A stretch of 58,294 nucleotides of DNA, taken from NCBI GenBank assembly GCA_013178225.1, contig JABLXE010000020.1:1-58294 (forward strand), written 5' to 3'. The DNA comes from Methanotrichaceae archaeon. GTDB lineage: Archaea; Halobacteriota; Methanosarcinia; Methanotrichales; Methanotrichaceae. Of the stretch, positions 25,372 through 34,125 are shown one piece after another. Made by a program: the position numbers and the translations under genes. The notes under the pieces are model-generated. The model searched no databases. It saw nothing but the letters and a program-made list of their open reading frames with translations, and was not told the DNA's origin. Within the stretch, counting starts at the first letter, position 1. Each line of letters begins with the position of its first letter.

Positions 25372-25759
25372 ATACCTTCATGTTCTCCGGCGTGATCTGA
25401 TAGCTCTCATCTCCCAATGCCTGTGCCACTCTCAGAATCAGACTATCAGAGGCGTCCTGTATGTACTTTGGATAGGCGGGCTCGCCCTCCTTGAAATTTC
25501 CGGCGTCAACGGCTCGCTTTATTACGTCGAGGTCGTTCTTGCCAAGCTCGATCTCAAAGTTCCTGGAACCGTCGATCTCCTCTTCGAACAAATTCGGTCT
25601 CGGGATTTTGTCTTCGGAATAGTCTATCTGCATTTTGTCCATCAATTCCTTTATTAATTTGTAGAGAAAATCTCTGACAATGAACCTGGGCAAGAAATAT
25701 TCATCGAAATCCCATAGCGCGCTGAGCATCACATGACCTTCCACGTAATCAAAGATCAT
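25346..25759 (-). CDS. conserved-looking acidic protein, unknown (137 aa)
   Basis: The protein is soluble, acidic and helical (FIVRDFLYKLIKELMDKMQI, FEIELGKNDLDVIKRAVDAG), with no signal peptide, membrane segment or known motif. Its base composition and clean frame support a real gene. It is convergent with the RibD-like gene, whose extended 3' end overlaps it. No family is recognised. Confidence 0.55.
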   Translation of the reverse strand: MIFDYVEGHVMLSALWDFDEYFLPRFIVRDFLYKLIKELMDKMQIDYSEDKIPRPNLFEEEIDGSRNFEIELGKNDLDVIKRAVDAGNFKEGEPAYPKYIQDASDSLILRVAQALGDESYQITPENMKVFNEVFFGE

Positions 25760-25866
25760 TTCGAACCTCCTGTTCTATATCTTGTAACTGTATCGGTTAA
25801 TACTCTTTTGCTTTTCAAAGTAAGATCCATTGTCTTACATCCCGGCGGAAGCTACCGGAAATGGGT

Positions 25867-26043
25867 TCAAATTTCGTTAATGCCTTTCTCCAGGAGATCT
25901 ATTGAAAGTCTCTCTTTCGCGAATTGTCGGGCCATATCCCGGAAAGTTGGATTTGGGATATCTCTTTTCCGTATAAGATTTCTACTGTCTGGAAGTGCTG
26001 CAATCAACGCCGCCTCAACACTCCAGTTGCCAAGGGTCAACAT
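25867..26043 (-). CDS. small protein (58 aa) with strong RBS
   Basis: A 58-residue frame starts at ATG 26043 behind a ribosome-binding site (gaggag two bases before the ATG) and a TATA-like tgtataacat further upstream. It reads MLTLGNWSVEAALIAALPDS, then RDIPNPTFRDMARQFAKERL, and ends with a Glu/Lys/Ile-rich tail at TGA 25867-25869. Size and composition are compatible with an antitoxin or small regulator. No toxin-like partner is adjacent. It lies in a region that otherwise looks intergenic. Confidence 0.5.
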   Translation of the reverse strand: MLTLGNWSVEAALIAALPDSRNLIRKRDIPNPTFRDMARQFAKERLSIDLLEKGINEI

Positions 26044-26149
26044 CACTCCTCAAAATGTTCGAATTTATGTTATACAATTGTTAGAAATTTTTCTTATGTC
26101 AGAAAGTTTAATAAGCAATTAAATCTTAATTTTGCTTAGAGGTGATAAC

Positions 26150-26656
26150 TTGAGCGATTTAGTTGTGCTGGCATTCGACAACGTGACGGATGCCGGAATG
26201 ATGAGGGATGATCTCCTTAAAATGCAAAAGGAACATCTCATAGGATTAGATGATGCTGCCGTGGTAGTGAGGAACCAGGAAGGAAAAGTCAAAGTGGATC
26301 AGATCGCCAGCCTGACCGGAGCTGGTGCACTGGGCGGAGCCTTTTGGGGATTGCTGATCGGCCTCATTTTCTTCGTGCCCATATTCGGACTGGTAGTCGG
26401 TGCTGCGGCCGGAGCCCTAGCTGGCAAGTATGCAGACGTAGGTGTGGATGATAAATTCATAAAAGAAGTAGGAAATACCATCCAGCCGGGATCCTCAGCT
26501 CTATTCCTCCTGGTTCGTGAGTCCACTCCGGACAAGGTCATGGAAAACATGAAGAAGTACAAGAACGTCAAGGTTCTCAAGACCTCTCTTTCCAAGGAGC
26601 AGGAGGAGAAGCTCAGGGAGGCCTTTGCAGGAGAGAACGTTCAGGCTTCTCTTTGA
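26150..26656 (+). CDS. DUF1269 family membrane-associated protein
   Basis: The protein reads LSDLVVLAFDNVTDAGMMRD, followed by a long glycine/alanine-rich hydrophobic hairpin (GALGGAFWGLLIGLIFFVPI and GLVVGAAAGALAGKY) and a C-terminal alpha/beta half (GSSALFLLVRESTPDKVMEN). This is the DUF1269 pattern, in which a ferredoxin-like domain is interrupted by a glycine-zipper membrane insert. Function is unknown. TTG 26150 is chosen because gaggtgat lies just upstream and homologues start at this point; TTG 26132 would place the ribosome-binding site inside the gene. Confidence 0.85.
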   Translation: MSDLVVLAFDNVTDAGMMRDDLLKMQKEHLIGLDDAAVVVRNQEGKVKVDQIASLTGAGALGGAFWGLLIGLIFFVPIFGLVVGAAAGALAGKYADVGVDDKFIKEVGNTIQPGSSALFLLVRESTPDKVMENMKKYKNVKVLKTSLSKEQEEKLREAFAGENVQASL

Positions 26657-27034
26657 AATTCAATTGCCGAAAGAAATTGGCGCTTTTCACCCAACTGCCA
26701 ATTTCCTCAATTATTTTTGAGAGAGAACGGGATGAGCCAGGTTGTACTGGTGCTTCTATATTCTGCAAAGTGCCTATATTTCAGCAAGGTGCCCCTTCAT
26801 TTCGAGTCCTGACCTTTGACCATTTAAAAATATATCCAAAATCTGATAGAATCTGAAACATCTGAAACTGGAGAAAATGCTTTAATACCTGCAACGCAGC
26901 ACATTATTATCAGCAAAAATCCGAGGTTCTGCTGCAGATCGAAACCTCTAATGCTCAATCACCTTAATTGGCATCGCTTTGATGAGGCCGGAATGATCCG
27001 ACAAAATAACTTCTCTTTCTATCTTGAAGGGCGA
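26657..27034. other. intergenic region before the ion channel gene
   Basis: No gene is supported. The channel frame is open upstream to 26951, but the residues there do not resemble the family and the signal peptide starts at 27035. A tttaaaaatatat stretch near 26823-26835 and tgctttaata near 26879 are possible promoter elements. Confidence 0.4.
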
Positions 27035-28888
27035 ATGAAAGCCATGCTTCTGTTGGTTCAACTCCTGGCCGTACTGGCGATGGGCACATCTACGGCTTTT
27101 TCCGTAAGCTCAATTGAGGATATTCAGGGGCATATCGATCCCGGAAGATCCAATTTTTATACAATTCCCGGCCTGCAGAAGGGAGATACTCTCTATCTTT
27201 ACGGGAGAGGGACTTCCGGCAATCTGGACCCTTTCCTGGCAGTGGCAAACTCCTCCCTGAACAAGAGCCTTCTGATAGCTGATTTTAAGGCGGAAGTAGA
27301 GCAAGACATAAAAGAAGGTCAGGATCCTCTGGACGCTATTCCCGAGATCGCTGACAGATACTTCCTGGCCTGGGATGATGACGGAGGTGGCGGCTATGAT
27401 GCCGCTGTAAAGTTTCAAGTGCCCGCCGGCGGCGATTACGGGCTGCTTTTCGGCAGCAGCCCTGCTGAAATGACTTTTGGGGACTATCTGCTGACCGTTG
27501 GAGTAAATGCGCCTTCTGTCCTCACCGGAAAGTCTGTGGCCAACCGGGATGGTCTGGCACTGCTGGATAAAAACCTCTCCGGGATTGGCTATGCCGTTCA
27601 GGAGATCCGCGGCAACTTGTCCGCCAATAAGACTTCAACCTTTTATAACCTCAGAGCTTTGAGCGGAGGAGACACGCTCTACGTCTATATCGAGGCTGAA
27701 TCGGGAGACCTAAAGCCGGTATTGATGCTGACGGATTTCGGCAACAAAACGCTTGGCACCGGCAACTGGGGCGGACTTGCGAATAGCGCCAATCTGCTCC
27801 ACACCTTCGAGCAGGGAAGCAAAGGCAATCGCATAATAATTAAGGGCGGAGAAGAAAACGGCAGCTCTACCACCGGGAGCTACAGACTTCTCCTGGGAAT
27901 CAATGCACCCGAAGTATTAGCCGGAAAGGCAGAGGCTGCCGGTCAAAGTATTGCTGCCGAGCCCATTAAGGTTAAGGCAGGGGTAGAACTGGACCAGATA
28001 ACCGCCATCAACCAGCTGGACCAGAACTTCAACGTGGTGGCCAATATCTGGATGCAGTGGGAAAATCCGGAGCTGGCCTTCAGCCCGCAGGAGTGCAACT
28101 GCAGCTTTAAGGTCTATCGCAGCATAGAACAGTTCACGCAGGAGTACGGCTCGAATTTTCCGGAGTTCACCATCTTCAATCAGCAGGGGAATCGCTGGAC
28201 TCAGAACCGGGTAATTGTGGTGCGACCGGATGGAACTGCTACCTATTTTGAACGTTTCTGGGTAACACTGCAGGCCCCGGATTTCGACTTCCGCAGATAT
28301 CCGCTGGACAAACAGGATTTCTACCTGCTCATCGATTCGCTCTATCCTGAAGAATATTATATCTACCAGATCTGGCCCGAGAAGACCGAGATCGGACGGC
28401 AGCTGGGAGAGGAAGAGTGGTACATCACCTCCTCGGACACAAACGTCAGCAGCGTCAAGATCACGGATGTCAACTCTCGCTTCTCGTTTCACTTTCAGGC
28501 GCAGAGACATCTGTTATATTATGCTTTTCGCATCCTGCTTCCCATATTCGTAATAGTGTTCATATCTTGGGTGACCTTTTTCTTAAAAGACTACGGAAAG
28601 CGCGGCGATATAGCAGGCGCCAATCTGCTGCTGTTCATAGCCTTCAATTTCACCATCGGATCAGATCTGCCAAAGCTCGGCTATTTAACTCTGCTGGACT
28701 GGTTCATGTTCTTCACCTTCGTCCTCACCGCATTGATTTTCGTGTATAATCTATCACTCAAATTGCTTGAAGTCCGCGATAAAAAAGCACTGGCTGAGCG
28801 GATCGACAGGATAATGATCTGGATTTATCCCCTGCTTTACATCATGGCCTTTATCATAGCTCCATGGATTATATATAAATCCCAATGA
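27035..28888 (+). CDS. pentameric ligand-gated ion channel with extra N-terminal domains
   Basis: The 617-residue protein has four parts. First is a signal peptide (MKAMLLLVQLLAVLAMG). Second are two tandem beta-sandwich domains with matching segments (GRSNFYTIPGLQKGDTLYLY and KTSTFYNLRALSGGDTLYVY, each followed by a DP- or KP-type LxxLxN/T strand). Third is the ligand-binding domain of the Cys-loop superfamily (AINQLDQNFNVVANIWMQWE, then YPLDKQDFYLLIDSLYPEEY). Fourth are four C-terminal transmembrane helices, M1 with the conserved Pro (FRILLPIFVIVFISW) and M2-M4 after it. Prokaryotic members such as GLIC, ELIC and DeCLIC are cation or calcium-modulated channels, and DeCLIC also carries two extra N-terminal domains. 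The ligand is unknown. Such genes are rare in archaea. Confidence 0.85.
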   Translation: MKAMLLLVQLLAVLAMGTSTAFSVSSIEDIQGHIDPGRSNFYTIPGLQKGDTLYLYGRGTSGNLDPFLAVANSSLNKSLLIADFKAEVEQDIKEGQDPLDAIPEIADRYFLAWDDDGGGGYDAAVKFQVPAGGDYGLLFGSSPAEMTFGDYLLTVGVNAPSVLTGKSVANRDGLALLDKNLSGIGYAVQEIRGNLSANKTSTFYNLRALSGGDTLYVYIEAESGDLKPVLMLTDFGNKTLGTGNWGGLANSANLLHTFEQGSKGNRIIIKGGEENGSSTTGSYRLLLGINAPEVLAGKAEAAGQSIAAEPIKVKAGVELDQITAINQLDQNFNVVANIWMQWENPELAFSPQECNCSFKVYRSIEQFTQEYGSNFPEFTIFNQQGNRWTQNRVIVVRPDGTATYFERFWVTLQAPDFDFRRYPLDKQDFYLLIDSLYPEEYYIYQIWPEKTEIGRQLGEEEWYITSSDTNVSSVKITDVNSRFSFHFQAQRHLLYYAFRILLPIFVIVFISWVTFFLKDYGKRGDIAGANLLLFIAFNFTIGSDLPKLGYLTLLDWFMFFTFVLTALIFVYNLSLKLLEVRDKKALAERIDRIMIWIYPLLYIMAFIIAPWIIYKSQ

Positions 28889-29089
28889 GCCAAAAACTGG
28901 ACGAGGTAGTAGAATGAATACCCAATTTATACAATATGAATTTCCAATTTATATAACCATCCACTCAAAATATTCTCCATTAACCGCAATGGGCGGTGCA
29001 TAACTCTCTTTTCCATTCCCGCTCATATTGAGGATACAGCAGTCAACCGCTGATGCAGGTAACGAATCGGCGGATGGGATGAGGACATC

Positions 29090-29497
29090 TCAAATTTCCC
29101 AGGTGGAGTTAATGACGATATGCCGGTCTTCATTCAGAATCGAAGATATGATCCAGTCTATCAACTCAGGCATCATTGAGATCTCGCGTCCTATGTTTGC
29201 AGAGATCGGGCGTTCTTCAAAACAGCTCCTATTTTCATAAGCTGGCGAAGGCTTCATGTCATCATCGAGTAGCTCCTGAAGTACTGGAGTCAATAATCCT
29301 TCAGAATTGGCTGAAAAACATTCTACAATGTGCTCTGTTACGTCTTCTCCCTGAGAATTGCAGGTCCGTATGCAGAGCAATGGTCTGCTGTCGACTATTA
29401 ACATAAAAAAATATCTAGAGGGATTTAAGAGAAGGTCGCTGTGCAGCTCTCTCCGGCTGGATTCGATCCCAATTTTGATCAGCGTCCTACCTCCCAT
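29090..29497 (-). CDS. hypothetical protein, possibly interrupted by an in-frame TGA
   Basis: The frame from ATG 29497 gives 135 soluble residues (LHSDLLLNPSRYFFMLIVDS, GLLTPVLQELLDDDMKPSP) and no known motif. After TGA at 29090-29092 the same frame stays open for 46 more codons to TAA 28949-28951. That extension reads like normal protein (AVDCCILNMSGNGKESYAPP then a GEYFEWM segment). The gene may therefore be a 182-residue protein broken by a nonsense mutation. The alternative is that the extension is chance. Confidence 0.45.
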   Translation of the reverse strand: MGGRTLIKIGIESSRRELHSDLLLNPSRYFFMLIVDSRPLLCIRTCNSQGEDVTEHIVECFSANSEGLLTPVLQELLDDDMKPSPAYENRSCFEERPISANIGREISMMPELIDWIISSILNEDRHIVINSTWEI

Positions 29498-30155
29498 GAT
29501 TTTTCCTGCTTTTTTAGAATCTACCGCTGGCCATTGCCGGAACCGTGTCTACCATTTAGATGGTATAGGGCTAATGATTTTAACGATGATTCGCCGCCAG
29601 CGAGAATTTATAACTTAAAATAGTGATATTATGGAATAAAGTTTTTTTGGTCACCGAATGAAAACGCAGGGTTCTCAAGGCTTGGTATCCCTAATTGGCA
29701 TCCGTAATTGGCATCCATATTTGGCATCCATATATCCCCCACGACCGTATGGCGCAAGAAGTGCGGAGGAACAGGTCTTGAAACTGCATCCTGCCACGGT
29801 CAATATCATGAAAGGAAAAAGCAATGGCTTTCCTCTTAGGATAATAGCGATTGAGATGAAAGTGAGTGCTCAAGAAATTCGTCAGTCCCAAGAAAAACCT
29901 TCAAGGGCCAAAGGTTCTTCTCTTGTGCAAACCGGGCCTATTTCTAATCCTCTGAATCTGAACTCAATTTATCAGGCTGGCAGATAAGGATGAAATTTGC
30001 TATCTCAATAGCCGGGTATTTTCGGCCAGATCATGCTCCAGAAGCAATTGGTCAGGTTTCTGCCCAAATTAGTTTTAGGTTTCGTAAGTATTAAACAGGA
30101 CAAAAAAGATTATAACCTAATATGATAGTATTATTCAGAAGGTGGGAAGGAAATT
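29498..30155. other. gene-poor stretch upstream of hsp20
   Basis: A plus-strand frame at 29658-29987 is open, but it contains the tandem repeat and has no ribosome-binding site or family resemblance. Near 30105 the string gattataacctaa is a probable TATA element for hsp20. Nothing else is supported. Confidence 0.4.
29692..29730. repeat. three tandem 13-base units
   Basis: The units taattggcatccg, taattggcatcca and tatttggcatcca follow each other without gaps. They lie within a weak 109-codon open frame (29658-29987) that I do not regard as a gene. Their role is unknown; slippage is the simplest explanation. Confidence 0.6.
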
Positions 30156-30662
30156 ATGCACAATATGATATGTGAAGGATTGAAGGGCATCACTACCTCC
30201 ATGTATATGGTAGCGGATGATCTTGGACTTATTGATACAGAGTCCATGTATGCTCGCGAGATGAGGCATATCCAGGAGAAGATGGGCAAGCTTACCGAGG
30301 CCATGCCTCTTCCCTCAGCAAGCGTGAGAAGGCCGCTGGCAGATGTGATGGAAACTGATGACGAAGTGATCGTGACCCTGGAAGTCCCCGGCGTCGAAAA
30401 GGAGGATATAGACATCTCCCTCACCGATGATGAGCTTTATGTCCGCGCCAAAAAGGCAGCCGAATCCGAAGAGGAGACGGAATGCGTTCACAAGATGGAG
30501 CGCTCCTACGAGGTGTTCAAGAGGACCATCAAGATGCCGGTCGCGGTCAAGGGAGAGCAGGCCAAAGCTACTTTGAATCGCGGTGTTCTCAAGATAGTCT
30601 TCCCCAAGGAGATCGTGGCCACTCGAACCAAGATACCGGTAGAAGAGACGATCTGCGAGTGA
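30156..30662 (+). CDS. hsp20: Hsp20/alpha-crystallin small heat shock protein
   Basis: The 168-residue protein has an N-terminal helical arm of about 60 residues. The alpha-crystallin domain follows (RRPLADVMETDDEVIVTLEV, VPGVEKEDIDISLTDDELYV, FKRTIKMPV), with the closing LNRGVLKIVFPK signature and a short C-terminal extension with the anchoring T-K-I-P-V motif. It forms oligomers that hold unfolding proteins. A ribosome-binding site (ggtgggaagg) precedes the ATG. The N-terminal arm is longer than in some archaeal Hsp20 proteins. Confidence 0.92.
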   Translation: MHNMICEGLKGITTSMYMVADDLGLIDTESMYAREMRHIQEKMGKLTEAMPLPSASVRRPLADVMETDDEVIVTLEVPGVEKEDIDISLTDDELYVRAKKAAESEEETECVHKMERSYEVFKRTIKMPVAVKGEQAKATLNRGVLKIVFPKEIVATRTKIPVEETICE

Positions 30663-31018
30663 AGGCTCGGGAAGGCAGAGATCGAATCTCCTTTCTTGAA
30701 GGACGGTTTCGGGTCTGCTTAGCTCATGTCTGCCTCCGCAACGGGGTATTTGACATTAGGCTTTGCAGCCCAGGAGGAATGGCCGGAGTGAATTCTCATC
30801 TATGGCCGCTCCTCCTGCTGGTGACCCCCGTCCCAGGAGACTAATCCTGATGCCAGGACTTTAGCCAATCCAAATGCAGCTATCCCCGGAGAGTGACTAT
30901 ATCAATAATTAAACAAATATTTTATAAGAGATTTCCAAGCATTAAATCGAATAGGACCCGTATCCTGGCAGATATGGGGATTTGCTGACGATATCCAGTT
31001 TAAGTTCCGACCTGAAAT
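30663..31018. other. intergenic region between hsp20 and the ABC1 kinase
   Basis: No gene or RNA is seen. AT-rich strings near 30900-30930 (aattaaacaaatattttataag) could hold the promoter for the kinase gene. Confidence 0.4.
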
Positions 31019-32752
31019 ATGGATAATGGCTGCAAGCACAAAACGACTAAGATACAGGTGTCAGAGTTAGCCTGTGCTGAAGAGCCAAAGAGGCCCCGGG
31101 CCACCTATGAAATATACGACGAAAGACAGCCCACGGGGATTGTAAGGCGGTTCTTCGGAACGCTGAGACAGCTCCTGGCTCTCTTGATAGGGGCCGGTTT
31201 TTCCTACTCCAAGGAGATGGGCGAGAAGGGCAAAGGATGGAGCCTCAGGGTGATCATGCTCCGCTTCATCCTGGCCTTCACCTGGCCGTTCATGAACAAG
31301 GACATCATAGGCCAGCCGTTCCCGGTCCAGTTCCGGCGCAGGCTGGAGCTCATGGGTCCCTCGTACATAAAGCTGGGGCAGATCCTGAGCCTGCGTGAGG
31401 ATGTACTGCCGAAGTCAATTACTGAGGAACTCAAAAATCTGCTCAGACAGGCTCCGGTGGTGTCGTTTGAGAGGTTCAAGCAGCTGATCGAGTCCGACCT
31501 CAAGCGCCCGACTGAGGAGATGTATGACTGGATCGATCCCGTTCCCCTGGGGTCCGGCTCCCTGGCCCAGATTCATCTGGCCAGGCTGAAGACCCGGGAA
31601 GAGGTGGCAATCAAGGTCCTCAAGCCCGGCGTTCGCAAGATGGTTGAGACCGACACCATGCTTCTGAACCTGTTCGGCCGGGTGTTGCAGGTCTTTTTAT
31701 CGCGCTTTCAGCCCTATCAGCTAACCCGCGAGTTCTCGCGCTACAGCAGAAGAGAGGTCGATCTGCGAATCGAGGCCGATAACGCTGAGATATTCGCGGC
31801 AAACTTCATGGAAGAGCCCAAAGTGCGGTTTCCCGAGATTTACCGCCAGTTCAGCAACCGGGAAGTCCTGACCATGGAGTTCATGCGCGGAAGGGAGATT
31901 AACGATCCGACGATTCGAAACCTCAGTTCGGCCAGGAAGACCCGGCTGGTCGATCTGGGAATTGACGCCATAATTCAGATGATCTTCAAAGACGGGTTCT
32001 TTCACGCCGACCTTCACCCTGCCAATCTGCTGGCGCTGGACGATGGCTGTGTAGGCTTCATAGATCTGGGGATGGTGGGCCAGTTCGACAGCAGCCTCAA
32101 GAGAAGGCTGTTTTATTACTTTTATTCCTTGGCTGAAGGCGATGCCGGAAACGCGGCCCGCTACCTGACCGCCATGTCCAGGGCAGGAAGAGGCGGAGAT
32201 CCGGACGGATTTAGGCGGGCCGTGGAGGATCTGAACCGGCGATACCTGAGGCACCCAAGCTTTGAGGACTTTTCTCTGGGGCAGCTGGTGCTCGAGTCGG
32301 TGAAGCTGGCAGGCACCTACCGCATCCAGTATCCGGGAGAGATCATTCTGATGGTGAAGGCCCTGGTCACAGTGGAAGGAGTCGGCAACCAGCTGCTGCC
32401 GGGAATAAACGTGATGACCGTCTCCCAGAAACACATCAAGAACATGCTGTACAAGGAGTTTAACCCCATAAAGATCGCCAAAGACAGCATCCTGCTGGTG
32501 CCGGAGATCCTGGATACCCTGAAGCAGAGCCCGCTCTACATAAACGACCTGAAAGTCTTGCTGGAGGATCAGGTAGAGACCGACCGGCCTCCTTTGCTGG
32601 TGGAGATCATGGGCACCATCTTCGGGAGCGTATGCGTTATCACCGGCGCAATCCTGGCCGCTTTCGGGCTTCCCTGGTGGCTGTGGGTCTTTTTCTTCTT
32701 CACCGGATTCTCGATAGCGGGCTATGATCTGTTTACCAGAGGCAGATATTGA
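31019..32752 (+). CDS. ABC1/UbiB-family atypical kinase
   Basis: The 577-residue protein has the UbiB/ADCK signature. GPSYIKLGQILSLREDVLP carries the K-x-G-Q motif that covers the active site, GSGSLAQIHLARL stands in for the Ala-rich loop, VAIKVLKPG has the ATP lysine, FFHADLHPANLLAL is the catalytic loop, and FIDLGMVGQFD is the metal-binding motif. Two C-terminal hydrophobic helices (VCVITGAILAAFGLPWWLWV and following) anchor it in the membrane. Family members support isoprenoid quinone synthesis in bacteria. Methanosarcinales use methanophenazine, so a role in polyprenoid or lipid handling is an inference. It is a single gene. Confidence 0.9.
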   Translation: MDNGCKHKTTKIQVSELACAEEPKRPRATYEIYDERQPTGIVRRFFGTLRQLLALLIGAGFSYSKEMGEKGKGWSLRVIMLRFILAFTWPFMNKDIIGQPFPVQFRRRLELMGPSYIKLGQILSLREDVLPKSITEELKNLLRQAPVVSFERFKQLIESDLKRPTEEMYDWIDPVPLGSGSLAQIHLARLKTREEVAIKVLKPGVRKMVETDTMLLNLFGRVLQVFLSRFQPYQLTREFSRYSRREVDLRIEADNAEIFAANFMEEPKVRFPEIYRQFSNREVLTMEFMRGREINDPTIRNLSSARKTRLVDLGIDAIIQMIFKDGFFHADLHPANLLALDDGCVGFIDLGMVGQFDSSLKRRLFYYFYSLAEGDAGNAARYLTAMSRAGRGGDPDGFRRAVEDLNRRYLRHPSFEDFSLGQLVLESVKLAGTYRIQYPGEIILMVKALVTVEGVGNQLLPGINVMTVSQKHIKNMLYKEFNPIKIAKDSILLVPEILDTLKQSPLYINDLKVLLEDQVETDRPPLLVEIMGTIFGSVCVITGAILAAFGLPWWLWVFFFFTGFSIAGYDLFTRGRY

Positions 32753-32836
32753 GGGAAAAAAGGTGAAGGCCACGTCTTCCGGCCTTCACTTGGGGAACGC
32801 GTCGCAAGTCGGGCTGGGCTTTTGCTCACCAGTCCA

Positions 32837-33334
32837 TCAGGCTGGCATCTTGGTCTTCCCCATTATCTCGTAGCTGTCCTTGTGCGGATTGATGAGCAGA
32901 CCCTCGGCAATCTCTTTGGCCACTTGCTCCTGGTTTTCGCCTTTCAGGTACAGCTTCCACACCGTGGCCTTCTTCACTTCGACCACGTTCGAGAAGCCCA
33001 GGCGGTTTCTGAGCCGGTCGCGGGTGGATACGGCCTCGCCATCCTCGATATGCAGGGCCACCTTGACCGGCACATACCCCTCCTCGAAGGAGAGCCGGTC
33101 AAAGAGGACCTTGTGGCTCTCTTTGTTCTCGTTTACCAGTTCCCTGGCAAAGGACCGGGCCAGCTTTTCCGGATCTCCGGAGTCGACGATGATTGAGAAC
33201 AGCCGCTCCTTCTTCACGTCCTGCAGAGAATCTGCAAAGCCCATCCTCCGGATCAGGGTGTTCTTCACCGTGGCCGCCTCGGCATCGGGGATCTTCAGCC
33301 AGACCCGCAGATTGATGGTGCTGGTGGTGCTCAT
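32837..33334 (-). CDS. purS: PurS, tandem-duplicated (FGAM synthase subunit)
   Basis: PurS is normally 80 to 90 residues, but this protein has 165. It contains two PurS-like halves. Half one runs from INLRVWLKIPDAEAATVKNT to about residue 82 (RRMGFADSLQDVKKERLFSI). Half two runs from VPVKVALHIEDGEAVSTRDR onward (RNRLGFSNVVEVKKATVWKL). Each half has the G-F-x3-L/V-x-x-V-K-K-x-R core. PurS dimers bridge PurL and PurQ in formylglycinamidine ribonucleotide synthase, so a fused dimer could do the same job as one chain. ATG 33334 overlaps the purQ stop (ATGA); longer upstream frames are not needed. Confidence 0.85.
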   Translation of the reverse strand: MSTTSTINLRVWLKIPDAEAATVKNTLIRRMGFADSLQDVKKERLFSIIVDSGDPEKLARSFARELVNENKESHKVLFDRLSFEEGYVPVKVALHIEDGEAVSTRDRLRNRLGFSNVVEVKKATVWKLYLKGENQEQVAKEIAEGLLINPHKDSYEIMGKTKMPA

Positions 33335-34125
33335 GCCCTCACCTCGATGAAGCGCTTCATGGATTCGAAGACCATTCTGCCCGGACCGGGATCGTCCGGC
33401 CTCGCCTTGCGGGGATCGTAGGCCGGAAGCTGCCAGGCGAAGAAGGCCCTTTCTGGATGGGGCATCATTCCCAGCACGTTTCCCTCCGGGTTGCAGATGC
33501 CGGCGATGCTCTCCGTGCTGCCGTTCACGTTCACCGGAAACTCGTTTACCACCTGGCCTGCCGGATCGCAGTAGCGGAAGACCACCTGGTCCTCGTCCTT
33601 GAGCCGGTCGACGAGGCCCGGTGTGGTGGTGACCAGGTTTCCCTCGCCGTGGGCTATTGGTATCTGCAGGATGGCCTTCTTGTCGATCATGAACGATCCG
33701 CTGCACCTCTTGGGAAGCGCATCATGGCGCAGGTTGACCCAGTCGCAGTAGTAGCCGCGCCGCATCACCCGGCCCCCGGAGACCATCACGTTCTGGGCCA
33801 AGGCCATGTCGATCTTGCCCGTTCCGGGAAGAAGCCCGGTCTCGACCAGGATCTGAAAGCCGTTGCAGATCCCGATGATGGGCTTTCCACGCTCGGCCTC
33901 TTCTCTTAACGCGTCCATCACCGGCTCCTTGGAGGCGATAGCCCCCGCGCGTACCCGGTCCTGGTAGGAAAAGCCGCCGGGAACTATGAAGCCGTCAAAG
34001 CCGGAAAGTTCAGCTGCCGGACGGTTCCAGCGGAAGATCTCTCCTTTCATCCCGACAGCATTTACCGCCACCAGGGTCTCGTGCTCGCAGTTCGTTCCCG
34101 GAAACTGCATCACTGCTATCTTCAT
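33331..34125 (-). CDS. purQ: PurQ, glutaminase subunit of FGAM synthase
   Basis: The 264-residue class I glutamine amidotransferase has the oxyanion/nucleophile segment IIGICNGFQILVETGLLPG with the catalytic Cys at about residue 88. The catalytic His-Glu pair lies at the C-terminus (MMPHPERAF). It supplies ammonia to PurL for conversion of FGAR to FGAM, the fourth step of purine synthesis. Start ATG 34125 overlaps the purL stop (ATGA), and its own stop overlaps purS, so the three subunits are translationally coupled. Confidence 0.95.
   Translation of the reverse strand: MKIAVMQFPGTNCEHETLVAVNAVGMKGEIFRWNRPAAELSGFDGFIVPGGFSYQDRVRAGAIASKEPVMDALREEAERGKPIIGICNGFQILVETGLLPGTGKIDMALAQNVMVSGGRVMRRGYYCDWVNLRHDALPKRCSGSFMIDKKAILQIPIAHGEGNLVTTTPGLVDRLKDEDQVVFRYCDPAGQVVNEFPVNVNGSTESIAGICNPEGNVLGMMPHPERAFFAWQLPAYDPRKARPDDPGPGRMVFESMKRFIEVRA

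Noticed and set aside
29090-29092. Selenocysteine codon
   Set aside because: There is no visible SECIS-like hairpin and no cysteine-family alignment; a nonsense mutation is simpler.
29658-29987. 109-codon frame upstream of hsp20
   Set aside because: It contains a three-unit slippage repeat, has no ribosome-binding site and no protein-like pattern.
31721-32773. Minus-strand 350-codon frame across the ABC1 kinase gene
   Set aside because: It is antisense to a gene with all UbiB motifs and itself shows no domain.
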